Virus record (IMG/VR): IMGVR_UViG_3300013099_000026
Span: 1 to 49,854 of that record
Source: a virus
DNA length: 49,854 nt
Reading direction: 5' to 3' (one strand)
The position numbers and the translations under genes were made by a program. The notes under the pieces are model-generated. The model worked only from the letters and a program-made list of their open reading frames with translations. It searched no databases and had not been told where the DNA came from. Of the stretch, positions 7,701 to 16,776 are shown piece after piece; position 1 is the first letter of the stretch, and each line of letters starts with the position of its first letter.

Positions 7701-8402
7701 TTAAATTAAATTAGTTGGTACGTTGTTGATATCAGTAAATAAATCAGCATTAAACACTCTTATAGATAGCGTCCGATGCTTTACCTGTAAATTAATATTA
7801 CCTTCAAAAATACGCGCTTTTTGTCCGCCATTATACAGAATTTCGTCTTGTGTGCGTAGTTGTGGTGTAAATGGGATAACAAGTTTAGAACGACCAAAAC
7901 TATCAACTGTATGGGATATTATGTTAGCTATTGTTAGCAATCTACGCTCGTAAGGATAAGGGCGCGTTCCTGCCATTATAGTTTCACTGCACTCTATAAC
8001 TAGCTCGGTTGAGTTTATCAATACGTTTGGTTTTATTGCGCTCATACGTGAAGAAAAAAGTTGTTGAGTTAAGGTTGTGCCGTCTGTTTTTTGCTCCACT
8101 TGCTCAACTGTTAACTTGTTTTCAATATCTTGAGAGTATAAAAGTATATTCGCGCCTGATCCTAATAAATCAGGACAAATAGCCTCAAATTCCTCGTAAT
8201 AATAACCCCCTATTTTACCTGTAACACTGCTTAGCGGTATTTGTATGGGCGGTAATGTTGGGGTGGTAATTGTACCAACAATTAAAATTTTACTGTCGGG
8301 CGAGGGTTCAATTAAAGGCGTAGGTGTTCCTGGGATAAAAAACGGATTGATACCCCCAAGAACATTAATAGAAATAGTATTTATCGCACCGTTATTAAGC
8401 AT
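7701..8402 (-). CDS. Tail protein, unknown
   Basis: A 233-residue protein between two tail-tip genes, spaced by 2-4 bases. The first 60 residues are rich in Pro, Ile and Gly (INPFFIPGTPTPLIEPSPD), probably an extended surface strand, and the rest is mixed beta sequence with YPYERRLLTIANIISH. I do not recognise the family. Its position between the 354-residue and 926-residue tail proteins suggests a tail-tip component. Confidence 0.55.
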   Translation of the reverse strand: MLNNGAINTISINVLGGINPFFIPGTPTPLIEPSPDSKILIVGTITTPTLPPIQIPLSSVTGKIGGYYYEEFEAICPDLLGSGANILLYSQDIENKLTVEQVEQKTDGTTLTQQLFSSRMSAIKPNVLINSTELVIECSETIMAGTRPYPYERRLLTIANIISHTVDSFGRSKLVIPFTPQLRTQDEILYNGGQKARIFEGNINLQVKHRTLSIRVFNADLFTDINNVPTNLI

Positions 8403-8406
8403 AATA

Positions 8407-9471
8407 TTAACTCGCTAACGTCAACCAGTGCGCCGTGAAGGCTAAAGGCGACTCACTGTATACTGTAAACTCTAATACACCCGTTTCACCCACCGCAGGA
8501 GGCGTTCCTGTTATCCCTGTTAAAATTTCGCTGCTTGTCACGTTACTAGAATTTTTGTATTTTATGCCACACAAAACACCGGTATTTTTAACAATTACAC
8601 GCGATGAATTTATCCCTATGGCTTCCGGTAGCGTTCCCATCTGCACCGTGAAAACCAGAAAATCCTTTACTGCTGCGGTCTCAACAGCATGTACAGGGTA
8701 ACGCCAGCCCATGCGAATTAGAACATCTTGACCGCCTTGTAGTACGCCGTGATCAAATGGTGTATGGTTGCCATTATAGCCATTAGCGAGCCTGATATAC
8801 ACCTCTGGTGATGTCGCGCCTTGGCTTACTTTCAAGTGTGCAATATAGGCAAATGAATCAAACATTGTACGCCCAAATGGTGCGCTCGCTCCTGTATACA
8901 AGGATGCGGAATCAACCCTCGCAAAGCGGCGCGAGCTGTATATCAAGTCCCAATCGGCAGGGTTGTTCGTAGCAGTTGCCCGGTAGAGTTCCCCTGCACC
9001 TGACACCATATACCATTGATGGGCGGATACCGGCGTGGTGTTTGGAGGTAATGCGCCGGTTAATACAGGTAAAATACCCTGTATGTTCGTCTGTAATGTT
9101 GCTATATCTGTAAAATTGTCGGCTATATCTTGCTCGTTAGAATTAGCGGTATAGGTTACATCAATAATAGATGTGACAATATCAGCAAGAAAAGCGGCGG
9201 TTACTGCACCAAATATTGTCGCTCCAATGCCAAAATTTTGAGCGGTGGTTGATTCTTGACCACGTTGCACTGTCAAAACATCCCCGGCAACCGATACCAC
9301 CGTTATAATTTCAATATTATCATTTTCTTTTAGCGTTGCACGCATAAAAAAACCGCCTGGCGATGCGAATAACGCGCCTTTGCCTGCCTGTACTATGATG
9401 GTGGTATTAGCTGCGCTTGCAGGGGATGCTAATTCACTTTCCGCGTTATTAGTAAAACTGTAATTTTGCAT
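8407..9471 (-). CDS. Tail fibre / tail-tip protein
   Basis: A 354-residue protein. The N-terminal 100 residues (MQNYSFTNNAESELASPAS, then TVQRGQESTTAQNFGIGA) match the pattern of N-terminal attachment domains of tail fibre proteins in many phages, where a short beta domain describing a value with error terms ends in RGQE.T. The C-terminal 200 residues are beta-rich and may form the distal part. It is transcribed between the small tail protein and the tail-tip proteins. Receptor unknown. Confidence 0.6.
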   Translation of the reverse strand: MQNYSFTNNAESELASPASAANTTIIVQAGKGALFASPGGFFMRATLKENDNIEIITVVSVAGDVLTVQRGQESTTAQNFGIGATIFGAVTAAFLADIVTSIIDVTYTANSNEQDIADNFTDIATLQTNIQGILPVLTGALPPNTTPVSAHQWYMVSGAGELYRATATNNPADWDLIYSSRRFARVDSASLYTGASAPFGRTMFDSFAYIAHLKVSQGATSPEVYIRLANGYNGNHTPFDHGVLQGGQDVLIRMGWRYPVHAVETAAVKDFLVFTVQMGTLPEAIGINSSRVIVKNTGVLCGIKYKNSSNVTSSEILTGITGTPPAVGETGVLEFTVYSESPLAFTAHWLTLAS

Positions 9472-9475
9472 GGCA

Positions 9476-9820
9476 TTAATGCTTAATAATTAAATTAAAT
9501 TGAATGTTCTCACTGTGTAACGCTAAATCTTGAATTACACCCACAAAACTACCCTCGCGGCATGATACCCTAACTAAGGATATGGTTTGCATAAGTCGTT
9601 GTAAATTTAACCCAAATTCACGGTTTAGCCCTTTTTGTAGTGTAACGGATAGCTCAGCATCACTAGAAGTAAAACCATAATCCAATATAGTCGCTCCACC
9701 ATCTAGCGTTGCAATCCTATCTATCCTTCGATTATTTTTAACTACTTTAGTCCGTGCGGTATCATTACAGATAAACAAAAAAGCAGTGTTAAAATAATAA
9801 GGTGTTATAGATATAATCAT
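9476..9820 (-). CDS. Small minor tail protein
   Basis: A 114-residue, beta-rich protein directly downstream of the tape measure gene, overlapping its end by four bases. In siphophages this slot usually holds a distal tail or small minor tail protein linking the tape measure end to the tip. Sequence such as FGLNLQRLMQTISLVRVSCRE shows no motif that I can name, so the call rests on gene order. Confidence 0.5.
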   Translation of the reverse strand: MIISITPYYFNTAFLFICNDTARTKVVKNNRRIDRIATLDGGATILDYGFTSSDAELSVTLQKGLNREFGLNLQRLMQTISLVRVSCREGSFVGVIQDLALHSENIQFNLIIKH

Positions 9821-12561
9821 AATAGCAATTCTAACCCTTCGCTGTTTGCTTGTAACTGTATTTCTTCCATAAGTGTTCTTAATAATTCTTGAAGAATAGG
9901 GGTTAATCCTGATCCTTCTATTCTTATTTTAGCGTCGCCCCTTTGGATTGCCTCGCCGCGTTGTTTCATATATTCAATTTGTGCGTCGTTTAACTTTGTA
10001 GCGTTCTCAAGTGCTTGATCGGCTCTTCTGTTTGCGTTTCTAAGTTGATTATCTAACTCAAACCCAAACGTATCGCCTTCTTGCCTACCTGTACCATAAA
10101 TTGAAGCAACTGCATCACTAGTCGCCTTTACAGTGACCGCTACGGCTTTAAAAGCTTCTTGCACTCTCGCAGAATCAGCTTTTACTTTAGCAATATTAAA
10201 ATCAACATTAAATTTTATTTTTGCGAGGCGCGTATCTTCTGCCAACGCGCTCATTATAGAATGAACCTTTAGCGTAGATTTAGCGAGTTCCGTTTGAGAC
10301 CTTGCAAGCGTTGCCATTGCGCTTTTAAAGCCTCTAACGTTCTCTTTAGCGTCCTTAATCGAGCCGCCCCACACTTTGTACGATTCTACTGTTTTCTTTG
10401 TGGTTGCAGCGTGTTTTGCTTGTCTTGCTGTGGATTCATCCCACGCCTTGGCTAATGCTGTTTGTTTTGCTGTAACTTGGGTGGTAGAAGTACCTATAGC
10501 AATATTTTTGTTTATTGTTTCTAGTGCGACGGCGTTGCTTGCTGCTATACTTTCTGCTTTTTTTGCTTCGGATTCTGATAGCTTACTGTTTCGAGTGATC
10601 GTACCAATCAGGCTATCATCTAACTTTTTAGTTACGGTTGTCGCGTTTTCCCATTGCTGAGTCGTTTTATCAAAAACAATTAGCCCGTCTTTTTGAGCTT
10701 GATTAAGCTCATCAAAACTAGTAACAAGAATACCTGTATGCACTGATACCTTATGCAACTTTAACGCCATTTTATCCGTTCGCGCTGCAATACTTTTTAA
10801 ACTGTCCTCTACGCCTCGGGTTCTATTAATATAATCATCGTACGCTGATGAATTGGCATTAAAGGCAAACGATAACATATTAACCGCTCCAACTAACGCA
10901 CCAATTGCAGGCAACATGGCGGCTAATGCTGGCAGCAAAGATGCGGCACTGGCAGTACCCACCAACGTAAGTACTCCATTTAATACACCAAACGCCGTCG
11001 ATAATAGCCCTAATGCTGGTATGATAATTAAAACAATCTTAGATATACCGCCCAAACCACCCAATAATGCAACTAGCCCATCATCCGCTGAGGATAAAGA
11101 AGAAAGCCAACCACTAACCGTACTAAAAAAAGCTGTTAATTGTTGTACCGCCTCAGCCGAAAACTTGGTTATATTTGCAATGTGATCAATTACTTGTTGC
11201 AAAAATTCCCGTAAATCATCCACTTTAGTTAAATCCAAACCGCCTAACACGCCCCCAACTGCGTCACGTAAATCAGCAAAGGTTTTAATAAGTGCATCAA
11301 ATTTTAAGCCGTTAAAAGCTTCCGGTAGTGCTTTAGCTATGCTTTTTAGATACTTTTCAAAATCTTCGCCTTGTTCCGTGAGAGCATCGAATAAATCACC
11401 TAACCCACCACTTGCGGCAACTTCTCGCATTGCACCCAGTAGGGACTGTATACCGTCCATACCTGACCCAACACTTTGAGCAAGATTCGATCCGATCTCT
11501 ATCGCTAACTCATTAAAAGCTACACCTGTTTTTTTGGATTGCACCTCTACGCTTTTAAGCCTTAACGCAACCTCTTTTTGAACCGAGCCTGTTTTCTGAT
11601 AAGCTACTGCTTGAATATCTAAAACGGTATTAAGATTAGAAAAAACCTCTACCATTTTCCCGGCTTGATCCAGTCCCACAAGCTGACTAGTTACAGAAAG
11701 TTTAGTTTTATCATCTAGCGTCTGAAATGCTTTGGCAACTTCTAAATATATCGCTTTCCCTGATTTTAATTTTCCGTTAACGTCCTTTTGACTTACGCCT
11801 ATACTTTTGAGTGCGTCCGCTACCGGCTTAGACTCATCAATTAATTTTAACAACCCTGTTTTTAGCGCGTTGGCTGCTTCGCTGCCTGACCTAAACACCT
11901 CTATAATAGGTGTAATTAATCCAGTAGTTTCTTCAAAAGAAAAACCCATTTTAGCGGCTATCGGGCTGATTTTACTCATCCCGGTGGACAATTCTTTTAA
12001 ATTTGTAGCGTATTTATCAGATACGTTGTTTAACGCTTCTATGAATCGTGGGGCTTCGCTTGCTTCCGCTTTGAAACCTTTTAGTGACGCGATGAGTATC
12101 TCTGTCGCTGCGGCTGCATCCACATCACCGGCTATTACTAAATCTAGCGCGTCCTTTTGTAGCAACGCCGCCTCTTTTGCACTAAAACCTGCTTGTTTAA
12201 AGTTAGCGATACCTTGTAATATTTTTGTACTTGCTACGCCATAAGTGTCGGCTAATTCCCGTGATGTTTTTGTAAATGTAGCTAGGCTAGGATCAGTAAC
12301 GTCTAATACTTTTTTAAGGTCAATAGTAGCACTTTCAAATGCTGAGAATTGTGAAAGAGCCTTGCCACCATACACCGCCGCCATAGATAAAAAAGCCTTG
12401 TTAAGGCTTAAAATATCATCTGTCAAGCCGGCGAGCGGTTGCGCTGCGCTGGTAATTCCGCCCTCAAATGCTTGTATATTAGACTGTATGGATGATGTAA
12501 TGTTACTTACATTATCAACACCTTGAAAAAAGATCTCTATTGTGTTATTTCTGTTGCTCAT
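9817..12561 (-). CDS. Tape measure protein (TP901 type)
   Basis: A 914-residue protein that sets tail length and is ejected with the DNA. Residues 45-260 match the TP901 tape-measure core (ESATIDLKKVLDV, LADTYGVASTKILQGIANF, GFSAKEAALLQKD). Residues 495-580 contain hydrophobic stretches (GISKIVLIIIPALGLLSTAF and the following 60 residues) typical of the membrane-inserting middle. The C-terminal third is charged and helical. Its ATG overlaps the stop of the frameshifted tail chaperone (ATGA), the normal arrangement. Confidence 0.9.
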   Translation of the reverse strand: MSNRNNTIEIFFQGVDNVSNITSSIQSNIQAFEGGITSAAQPLAGLTDDILSLNKAFLSMAAVYGGKALSQFSAFESATIDLKKVLDVTDPSLATFTKTSRELADTYGVASTKILQGIANFKQAGFSAKEAALLQKDALDLVIAGDVDAAAATEILIASLKGFKAEASEAPRFIEALNNVSDKYATNLKELSTGMSKISPIAAKMGFSFEETTGLITPIIEVFRSGSEAANALKTGLLKLIDESKPVADALKSIGVSQKDVNGKLKSGKAIYLEVAKAFQTLDDKTKLSVTSQLVGLDQAGKMVEVFSNLNTVLDIQAVAYQKTGSVQKEVALRLKSVEVQSKKTGVAFNELAIEIGSNLAQSVGSGMDGIQSLLGAMREVAASGGLGDLFDALTEQGEDFEKYLKSIAKALPEAFNGLKFDALIKTFADLRDAVGGVLGGLDLTKVDDLREFLQQVIDHIANITKFSAEAVQQLTAFFSTVSGWLSSLSSADDGLVALLGGLGGISKIVLIIIPALGLLSTAFGVLNGVLTLVGTASAASLLPALAAMLPAIGALVGAVNMLSFAFNANSSAYDDYINRTRGVEDSLKSIAARTDKMALKLHKVSVHTGILVTSFDELNQAQKDGLIVFDKTTQQWENATTVTKKLDDSLIGTITRNSKLSESEAKKAESIAASNAVALETINKNIAIGTSTTQVTAKQTALAKAWDESTARQAKHAATTKKTVESYKVWGGSIKDAKENVRGFKSAMATLARSQTELAKSTLKVHSIMSALAEDTRLAKIKFNVDFNIAKVKADSARVQEAFKAVAVTVKATSDAVASIYGTGRQEGDTFGFELDNQLRNANRRADQALENATKLNDAQIEYMKQRGEAIQRGDAKIRIEGSGLTPILQELLRTLMEEIQLQANSEGLELLL

Positions 12562-12740
12562 TTGTTGCGCTCTTTTTCTTGTTTATCATAAAACATTGAC
12601 CACAATATTAATTCTGTTTCTGTCACATACGGATCTTTAAAAATGTTTGGTAACGCTTGAAACAACATTAACCCGGATTTTCTCAAGATTAACACCGCCA
12701 TGGTGTTCTGTACTGTGGCGGTGTTCCAAAGCGTCAAGAC
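12558..12740 (-). CDS. Tail assembly chaperone extension, reached by -1 frameshift
   Basis: Sixty codons open in the -1 frame relative to the chaperone gene, running from the slippery site to a TGA overlapping the tape measure ATG. The product includes SGLMLFQALPNIFKDPYV and ends KQEKERNK. There is no good independent start near its beginning (first ATG at 12701, inside the hairpin). After slippage at 12740-12746 the fused protein would have about 204 residues. This mirrors the gpG-gpGT pair of lambda and equivalent pairs in most long-tailed phages, where both forms bind the tape measure during tail assembly. Confidence 0.8.
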   Translation of the reverse strand, partial: VLTLWNTATVQNTMAVLILRKSGLMLFQALPNIFKDPYVTETELILWSMFYDKQEKERNK

Positions 12741-12746
12741 TTTTTT
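12691..12746 (-). promoter_or_regulatory. Programmed -1 frameshift site: A_AAA_AAG plus hairpin
   Basis: On the minus strand the zero-frame codons GTA AAA AAG TCT TGA contain the heptamer A_AAA_AAG (12740-12746) two codons before the stop. Fourteen bases further on, AACACCGCCA pairs perfectly with TGGCGGTGTT (plus-strand 12691-12700 and 12716-12725, 15-nt loop), a possible stimulatory stem-loop. The heptamer is the most efficient class in bacteria. Confidence 0.8.
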
Positions 12747-13171
12747 ACAGTTGCACCTTGTCCTGTTAGGTGGGCTATTTCAGTAGTTAAATTAAAAAAA
12801 CTGATAGGGTAAACTTCCGCTATTTTGCCAGCTTCAAAAGTCTCTAATTTAGGGGATATTGAGGCGGTGGCTAACATATAGATTCGTTTATCCACCTCCG
12901 CCGGTGTGTTTTCACCTGTCAAGCCTATAACATCCTTTAACTTTTCTGTTACTTGTGCGGATGTGCTGAGACTAGAAACAACCGACGTGATTGTTTCTTT
13001 TCTTTGCTCAATAGTTGATGCTGTATAAAACTCGTTAGCATTCAACCCTCTAACTGTAAAAATAGCATCCGCACCATCACCAAAAAAATCCGCCATTTCA
13101 GGTACTTCTACCGATGCTGTAGCTGGCTCAAACGATGCGGACATAAAGCCGCTTTTATCAAAACCGCCCAT
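12734..13171 (-). CDS. Tail assembly chaperone (short form)
   Basis: A 145-residue acidic protein between the tail tube and tape measure genes, the invariant place of the G-type chaperone. It has FFGDGADAIFTVRGLNANEF near residue 28 and a helical C-terminal half. Its last codons form the slippery site that lets a fraction of ribosomes continue into the extension. The start overlaps the tail tube stop by one base, consistent with coupled translation. Confidence 0.8.
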   Translation of the reverse strand: MGGFDKSGFMSASFEPATASVEVPEMADFFGDGADAIFTVRGLNANEFYTASTIEQRKETITSVVSSLSTSAQVTEKLKDVIGLTGENTPAEVDKRIYMLATASISPKLETFEAGKIAEVYPISFFNLTTEIAHLTGQGATVKKS

Positions 13172-14136
13172 TATGTAGCTCTGTTTTGACTTTCAACACT
13201 TGGGGAAATAGATACAGAAACTTTAGGGTTATCAGACGCACCAAAAGTACGTGAAAAACCTATTACGCCTTGAGTTAAAATATGGGCCGGCTTGTTTCTG
13301 TCTTGAAAGTATCTAAACATCAAATTTTGCCCTTTAAGGGCTAAAATAGGATCGGTGATACCATCCTTTAACACTGCTGTAAATGAAGCTTGACCTAGTG
13401 AGCTAGAACTTGAGCCAATCGTAGCAGAATACACCTGCTCTGATGCCGTACTATACGACGTATCTGCAGGAACAAAATCGTTACTAAATTTTTGCTCCGT
13501 ATAAATAGGCTCTGCAAACGTTCCATAAACCGCCTTTGATACGTCCCCCGTATGAATTGGGGCTAATGGAAAATCAAAATTCACCGATCCTGTAAAGTTA
13601 TCAATATCAAAAACAGGAAAAAGTGAATGTTCTGCGTGTGTTCCGGCTGTTTGGTAAAATTCAGTATTACCCAAAACACCAGCTACATTAGTTACCGTTC
13701 TTATTTGCCCGACCTCTATTGCACCTACCGGAATATAGGGGGCTGATCCTGCAACACCTCGCGACTCACTAAATGAAGCTGTCGCGCCATCAGTGCCTTT
13801 AATTGCTGCCCATGCTCCGGCCGCGTTAATGATGATACTGGTAACGCTTGCTTTTCCGTCCGCTGCGGCGCGTGTAATGGGTAACGTACCAGCATTAACT
13901 ATAACGGTTAATCCTGCGCGTACCGCGTTTACTGACCCGATAGAGACCTGATTTACAACAGCTGTACCTAAAAAAACGCCTCCATTGATTACGCCATCAG
14001 GCGTGATTACTGCACCGTCAGACAATGTAGAAACCCCAGTATTATATTTCTTATTGTCCCCACTATTCGCTAAAGGTGCTAGGGCGTGAGGTATTGAACC
14101 GCTTTGATAATCTACCCGTGAATTTTCGTTACTCAT
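13171..14136 (-). CDS. Major tail tube protein
   Basis: A 321-residue protein rich in Gly, Ala, Ser, Thr and Val with alternating beta strands, located just before the tail chaperone pair, where siphophages encode the tail tube subunit. The middle carries YIPVGAIEVGQIRTV and the C-terminus GVIGFSRTFGASDNPKVSVS, consistent with a beta-barrel subunit. No tail sheath gene is seen, so a non-contractile tail is likely. The call rests on order and composition. Confidence 0.65.
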   Translation of the reverse strand: MSNENSRVDYQSGSIPHALAPLANSGDNKKYNTGVSTLSDGAVITPDGVINGGVFLGTAVVNQVSIGSVNAVRAGLTVIVNAGTLPITRAAADGKASVTSIIINAAGAWAAIKGTDGATASFSESRGVAGSAPYIPVGAIEVGQIRTVTNVAGVLGNTEFYQTAGTHAEHSLFPVFDIDNFTGSVNFDFPLAPIHTGDVSKAVYGTFAEPIYTEQKFSNDFVPADTSYSTASEQVYSATIGSSSSSLGQASFTAVLKDGITDPILALKGQNLMFRYFQDRNKPAHILTQGVIGFSRTFGASDNPKVSVSISPSVESQNRAT

Positions 14137-14152
14137 TTTATTTAATCCTGAT

Positions 14153-14644
14153 TTAATTACAAAATGTTTTAAAATTGCCTAATTGTGCTTTATATAGTAC
14201 GTTTAGTTCAATGTATACGCCACACCATGCACCGTCCAACTCATTAGCTACGGGTACAATTTTAGATACTTCTAGTATATCTATTATACCACCTAGACTA
14301 GCATCTGGCACATCACCCATTAGGGGCGCGGCTGGTGATCTAAATAACGCCTGCACAATATCCGCTGCGAATGTGTAAGCAGTGTTTATGAAATTATCGT
14401 CGCGCGTTGTTGTATAAGCTTCTATAAATACGGGTAATTGCCGATTATCTATACCGTACTCTTTATCCTTCAAAGTGTCCTCGCCAGTCCAAAAATTTAC
14501 CGCTGGTAGATCCCCATTTTTAAACGGTTTTAGACTTGCTCTGTGAATTGTACTGGGTAAAAATGAATCATTATACCCATTAGATTCTACAATGCTTGTT
14601 AAGCGTTGCTCTATAGCATCTAATATTAATACTTGTATTGACAT
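14153..14644 (-). CDS. Tail terminator-like minor tail protein
   Basis: A 163-residue protein placed between the gp10-like tail completion protein and the tail tube. Many tail terminators have the same size and an N-terminal helix like QVLILDAIEQRLTSIVE, then FIEAYTTTRDDNF. The order connector, gp10-like, terminator, tube is the standard one in lambda- and HK97-like phages. Identification is by position and shape. Confidence 0.5.
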   Translation of the reverse strand: MSIQVLILDAIEQRLTSIVESNGYNDSFLPSTIHRASLKPFKNGDLPAVNFWTGEDTLKDKEYGIDNRQLPVFIEAYTTTRDDNFINTAYTFAADIVQALFRSPAAPLMGDVPDASLGGIIDILEVSKIVPVANELDGAWCGVYIELNVLYKAQLGNFKTFCN

Positions 14645-15205
14645 TTAAAAACCCCTAAGTTCTTTAATTAGCTCATCCGTAGCGTTAGCCATTGCGTCAC
14701 GCATTCCTAACCGTGCTGTTATGTGGACTTGTTCTATCAATACAAACATAGGCACACCCTCACCACTCATAACAAGCCATTTTCCACGTTTGGATTTTAT
14801 AATAAAACCGCCCCCTTCAAAAACTTGGTAAGCGGATAATCGCATTACACCGGCCGCTGTTTTGTTTGCATCCAACGGGATATTTAAATAAGGTTTACCA
14901 TCTAAGCCCGTATACTTATCTTTAGCCTTTATTGTACCGCCGTATTCGTGAATCGGTGCATAAATGCTGTTACTTGAAATGTTACCCGATAATGTGGCTA
15001 GACTGTCCCCCGTTACCTCAAAAGAAATAGACCGCCTAAGCTGCCCGGTACGACTTTTTAACGCACCTCTGAAATTTCTACCTACTTCTCTATGCGCTTT
15101 AACTACTGCACGATTAAACGCTACACGTGAACGTCTGTACGTTGTTTCTGGGGTCTCTGTCAATACCCGGATAACTGAACTTATACCACTGACATATAAC
15201 CGCAT
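14645..15205 (-). CDS. HK97 gp10-like tail completion protein
   Basis: A 186-residue basic protein. The segment AVVKAHREVGRNFRGALKSR followed by TGQLRRSISFEV and YAPIHEYGGTI is the hallmark of the HK97 gp10 family, which closes the head-proximal end of the tail. It abuts the next gene with no gap and follows the gp6-like connector. Confidence 0.7.
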   Translation of the reverse strand: MRLYVSGISSVIRVLTETPETTYRRSRVAFNRAVVKAHREVGRNFRGALKSRTGQLRRSISFEVTGDSLATLSGNISSNSIYAPIHEYGGTIKAKDKYTGLDGKPYLNIPLDANKTAAGVMRLSAYQVFEGGGFIIKSKRGKWLVMSGEGVPMFVLIEQVHITARLGMRDAMANATDELIKELRGF

Positions 15206-15730
15206 TTAAAAAACAGGGTAAGGGTGGATAAAATCTATTAACAATTGTTTAACTTCTTTTAATAAAGATAATTCCGGTATAGTTACCGATCCGCCATCAT
15301 TAGATATTGAAGTTACACCTATATTTTCTTTGTTTTGATATTCGTAAACAGTTTGGAGCAATGCGGCCCTTTTTAATTGTGGCGTTACTTCTGAAATACC
15401 GCCCACATAGTCAATAACAAGGTTTTTTTCTTTAATCGGTTTATCTAATAGAATTCCGTAACAGGTTATTTTATAGCCAACCGCTTCACCGTTAACCTCA
15501 ACTTTAGCCACTGTTTTTAGGGGAATAGCTGCAAGCTCGATCATCTTTTGAGGACACATAACAAAAAAGTTATATTGTCTATGCTTACAACTAAACCGGC
15601 GGCGCGTATACGCTTCTATTGACGCGACAACGGATTCTCTAATGATATGCAAATCAGGATAATCAGACTGATTTTTTACCAATCCTAAAAGCCCCTTGCA
15701 CTCATCAAAAGAAACTAATTCAACCGCCAT
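15206..15730 (-). CDS. Head-tail connector, gp6-like adaptor
   Basis: A 174-residue protein matching the gp6-like head-tail adaptor shape: an N-terminal helix bundle including YPDLHIIRESVVASIEAYTR and RRFSCKHRQYN, a beta insertion in the middle, then LKRAALLQTVYEYQNKE. Such proteins form a ring under the portal. It lies between the decoration-like paralogues and the tail completion gene and ends where gp10 begins. Confidence 0.65.
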   Translation of the reverse strand: MAVELVSFDECKGLLGLVKNQSDYPDLHIIRESVVASIEAYTRRRFSCKHRQYNFFVMCPQKMIELAAIPLKTVAKVEVNGEAVGYKITCYGILLDKPIKEKNLVIDYVGGISEVTPQLKRAALLQTVYEYQNKENIGVTSISNDGGSVTIPELSLLKEVKQLLIDFIHPYPVF

Positions 15731-15742
15731 AATTACGCCCTA

Positions 15743-16255
15743 TTAAATCAACTGAATCGGTTGTTCAGGCATGAAATTAAGCTCATCCGCTGCTACTGCA
15801 CGCCCCACATATTGACTAATAGCACCGACACTGTTCACCGCTGTCTGTGTAATTCCGCCGGCTGTCTCTGAAAGAAAACACGCGCCGCCAATCGTTAAGC
15901 CTGAAAGCCCGCCCAAATTACCAGAAAAGAATACAGTTGCAGTCGCGCCCAATGCGAAGCCGGTTTTAACGTAACCAACCGCGACGAATTTATTACCTGT
16001 AGTCGCGTCAGCTTTACGCGCTTTAGCTGTTCCTCCATCGTCCCAAATTTGTACCATGTCCCCTGCGCTTAATGCTTCACTACAAACCAATAGTTTTACA
16101 TCAGCACCAAGACCCCCAGGCATTAATGAAGCATCTAATTTACCTGTAGCATCTAGCGCGATACCTTTGCCAGCGTCCGCCGCTCCTGCGCTTGTTTGGT
16201 TTAGTTCGTTTTCTGTTATTTTCCCTAAAACTAGGGATAAGTATTTATTAGCCAT
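15743..16255 (-). CDS. Capsid decoration/fibre-like paralogue 1
   Basis: A 170-residue protein, one of five adjacent genes sharing one plan. The N-terminus reads TSAGAADAGKGIALDATGKL followed by DASLMP, a conserved linker-like motif. The rest (about 50-170) is a small beta domain with ALSAGDMVQIWDDGG and CFLSETAGGITQT. Similar short repeats of the form DxTGKxDxSxxP followed by a beta domain are seen in phage head fibre and decoration proteins. Position between capsid and connectors supports a virion surface role; this is an inference. Confidence 0.55.
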   Translation of the reverse strand: MANKYLSLVLGKITENELNQTSAGAADAGKGIALDATGKLDASLMPGGLGADVKLLVCSEALSAGDMVQIWDDGGTAKARKADATTGNKFVAVGYVKTGFALGATATVFFSGNLGGLSGLTIGGACFLSETAGGITQTAVNSVGAISQYVGRAVAADELNFMPEQPIQLI

Positions 16256-16257
16256 TT

Positions 16258-16776
16258 TTATATTAGTATTGGTTGTTTTGGATTAAAAGATCCGGTGTAG
16301 TTGAGAGCCAAGCCTATACCTAACTCTGTTAAATATGTACCGGGTGTTGTTGGTGCTGTGTTTACCGTATTGCCGCCTGTACCTAAATAATATTTATCAC
16401 CGACAACTATCGCACTAACTAACGTGTCATTGACTGAATCACATCTAACTGTTACATGTGTCGCGGTAGATGATACACAAAAACCGGCAACATTCGCCTT
16501 TTCCTCGGTAGAGCTGTTGGTAGCTAAGCCAGCTTTAACTACGTTACCATCCATAGCCAAATAAACCGCTTTTTCGTTGCCAATTGATATACCTGGCAAC
16601 TTTTCGATTGTGAAAGTAACTTCGGCAGTAGATGAAACAACGTTAAATAAAGAATCATCGAGCTTATTTGTCGCGCTTAATGCGACCGCTTTGCCTGCAT
16701 CAGCTGCCCCTACGCTTGTTTTTATCGGAGCAACGGTTGCAATAGTACCGTTTGGATTTAACGCTAAAATTCCCAT
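16258..16776 (-). CDS. Capsid decoration/fibre-like paralogue 2
   Basis: A 172-residue homologue of its neighbours, with KTSVGAADAGKAVALSATNK and LDDSLF at the N-terminus, and KYYLGTGGNTVNTAPTTPG in the C-terminal beta domain, where GxTxTAPTTxG recurs in the paralogues. It starts on the base where the upstream paralogue ends. The beta domain is clearly diverged from copy 1, so the copies may bind different ligands or sites. Confidence 0.5.
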   Translation of the reverse strand: MGILALNPNGTIATVAPIKTSVGAADAGKAVALSATNKLDDSLFNVVSSTAEVTFTIEKLPGISIGNEKAVYLAMDGNVVKAGLATNSSTEEKANVAGFCVSSTATHVTVRCDSVNDTLVSAIVVGDKYYLGTGGNTVNTAPTTPGTYLTELGIGLALNYTGSFNPKQPILI

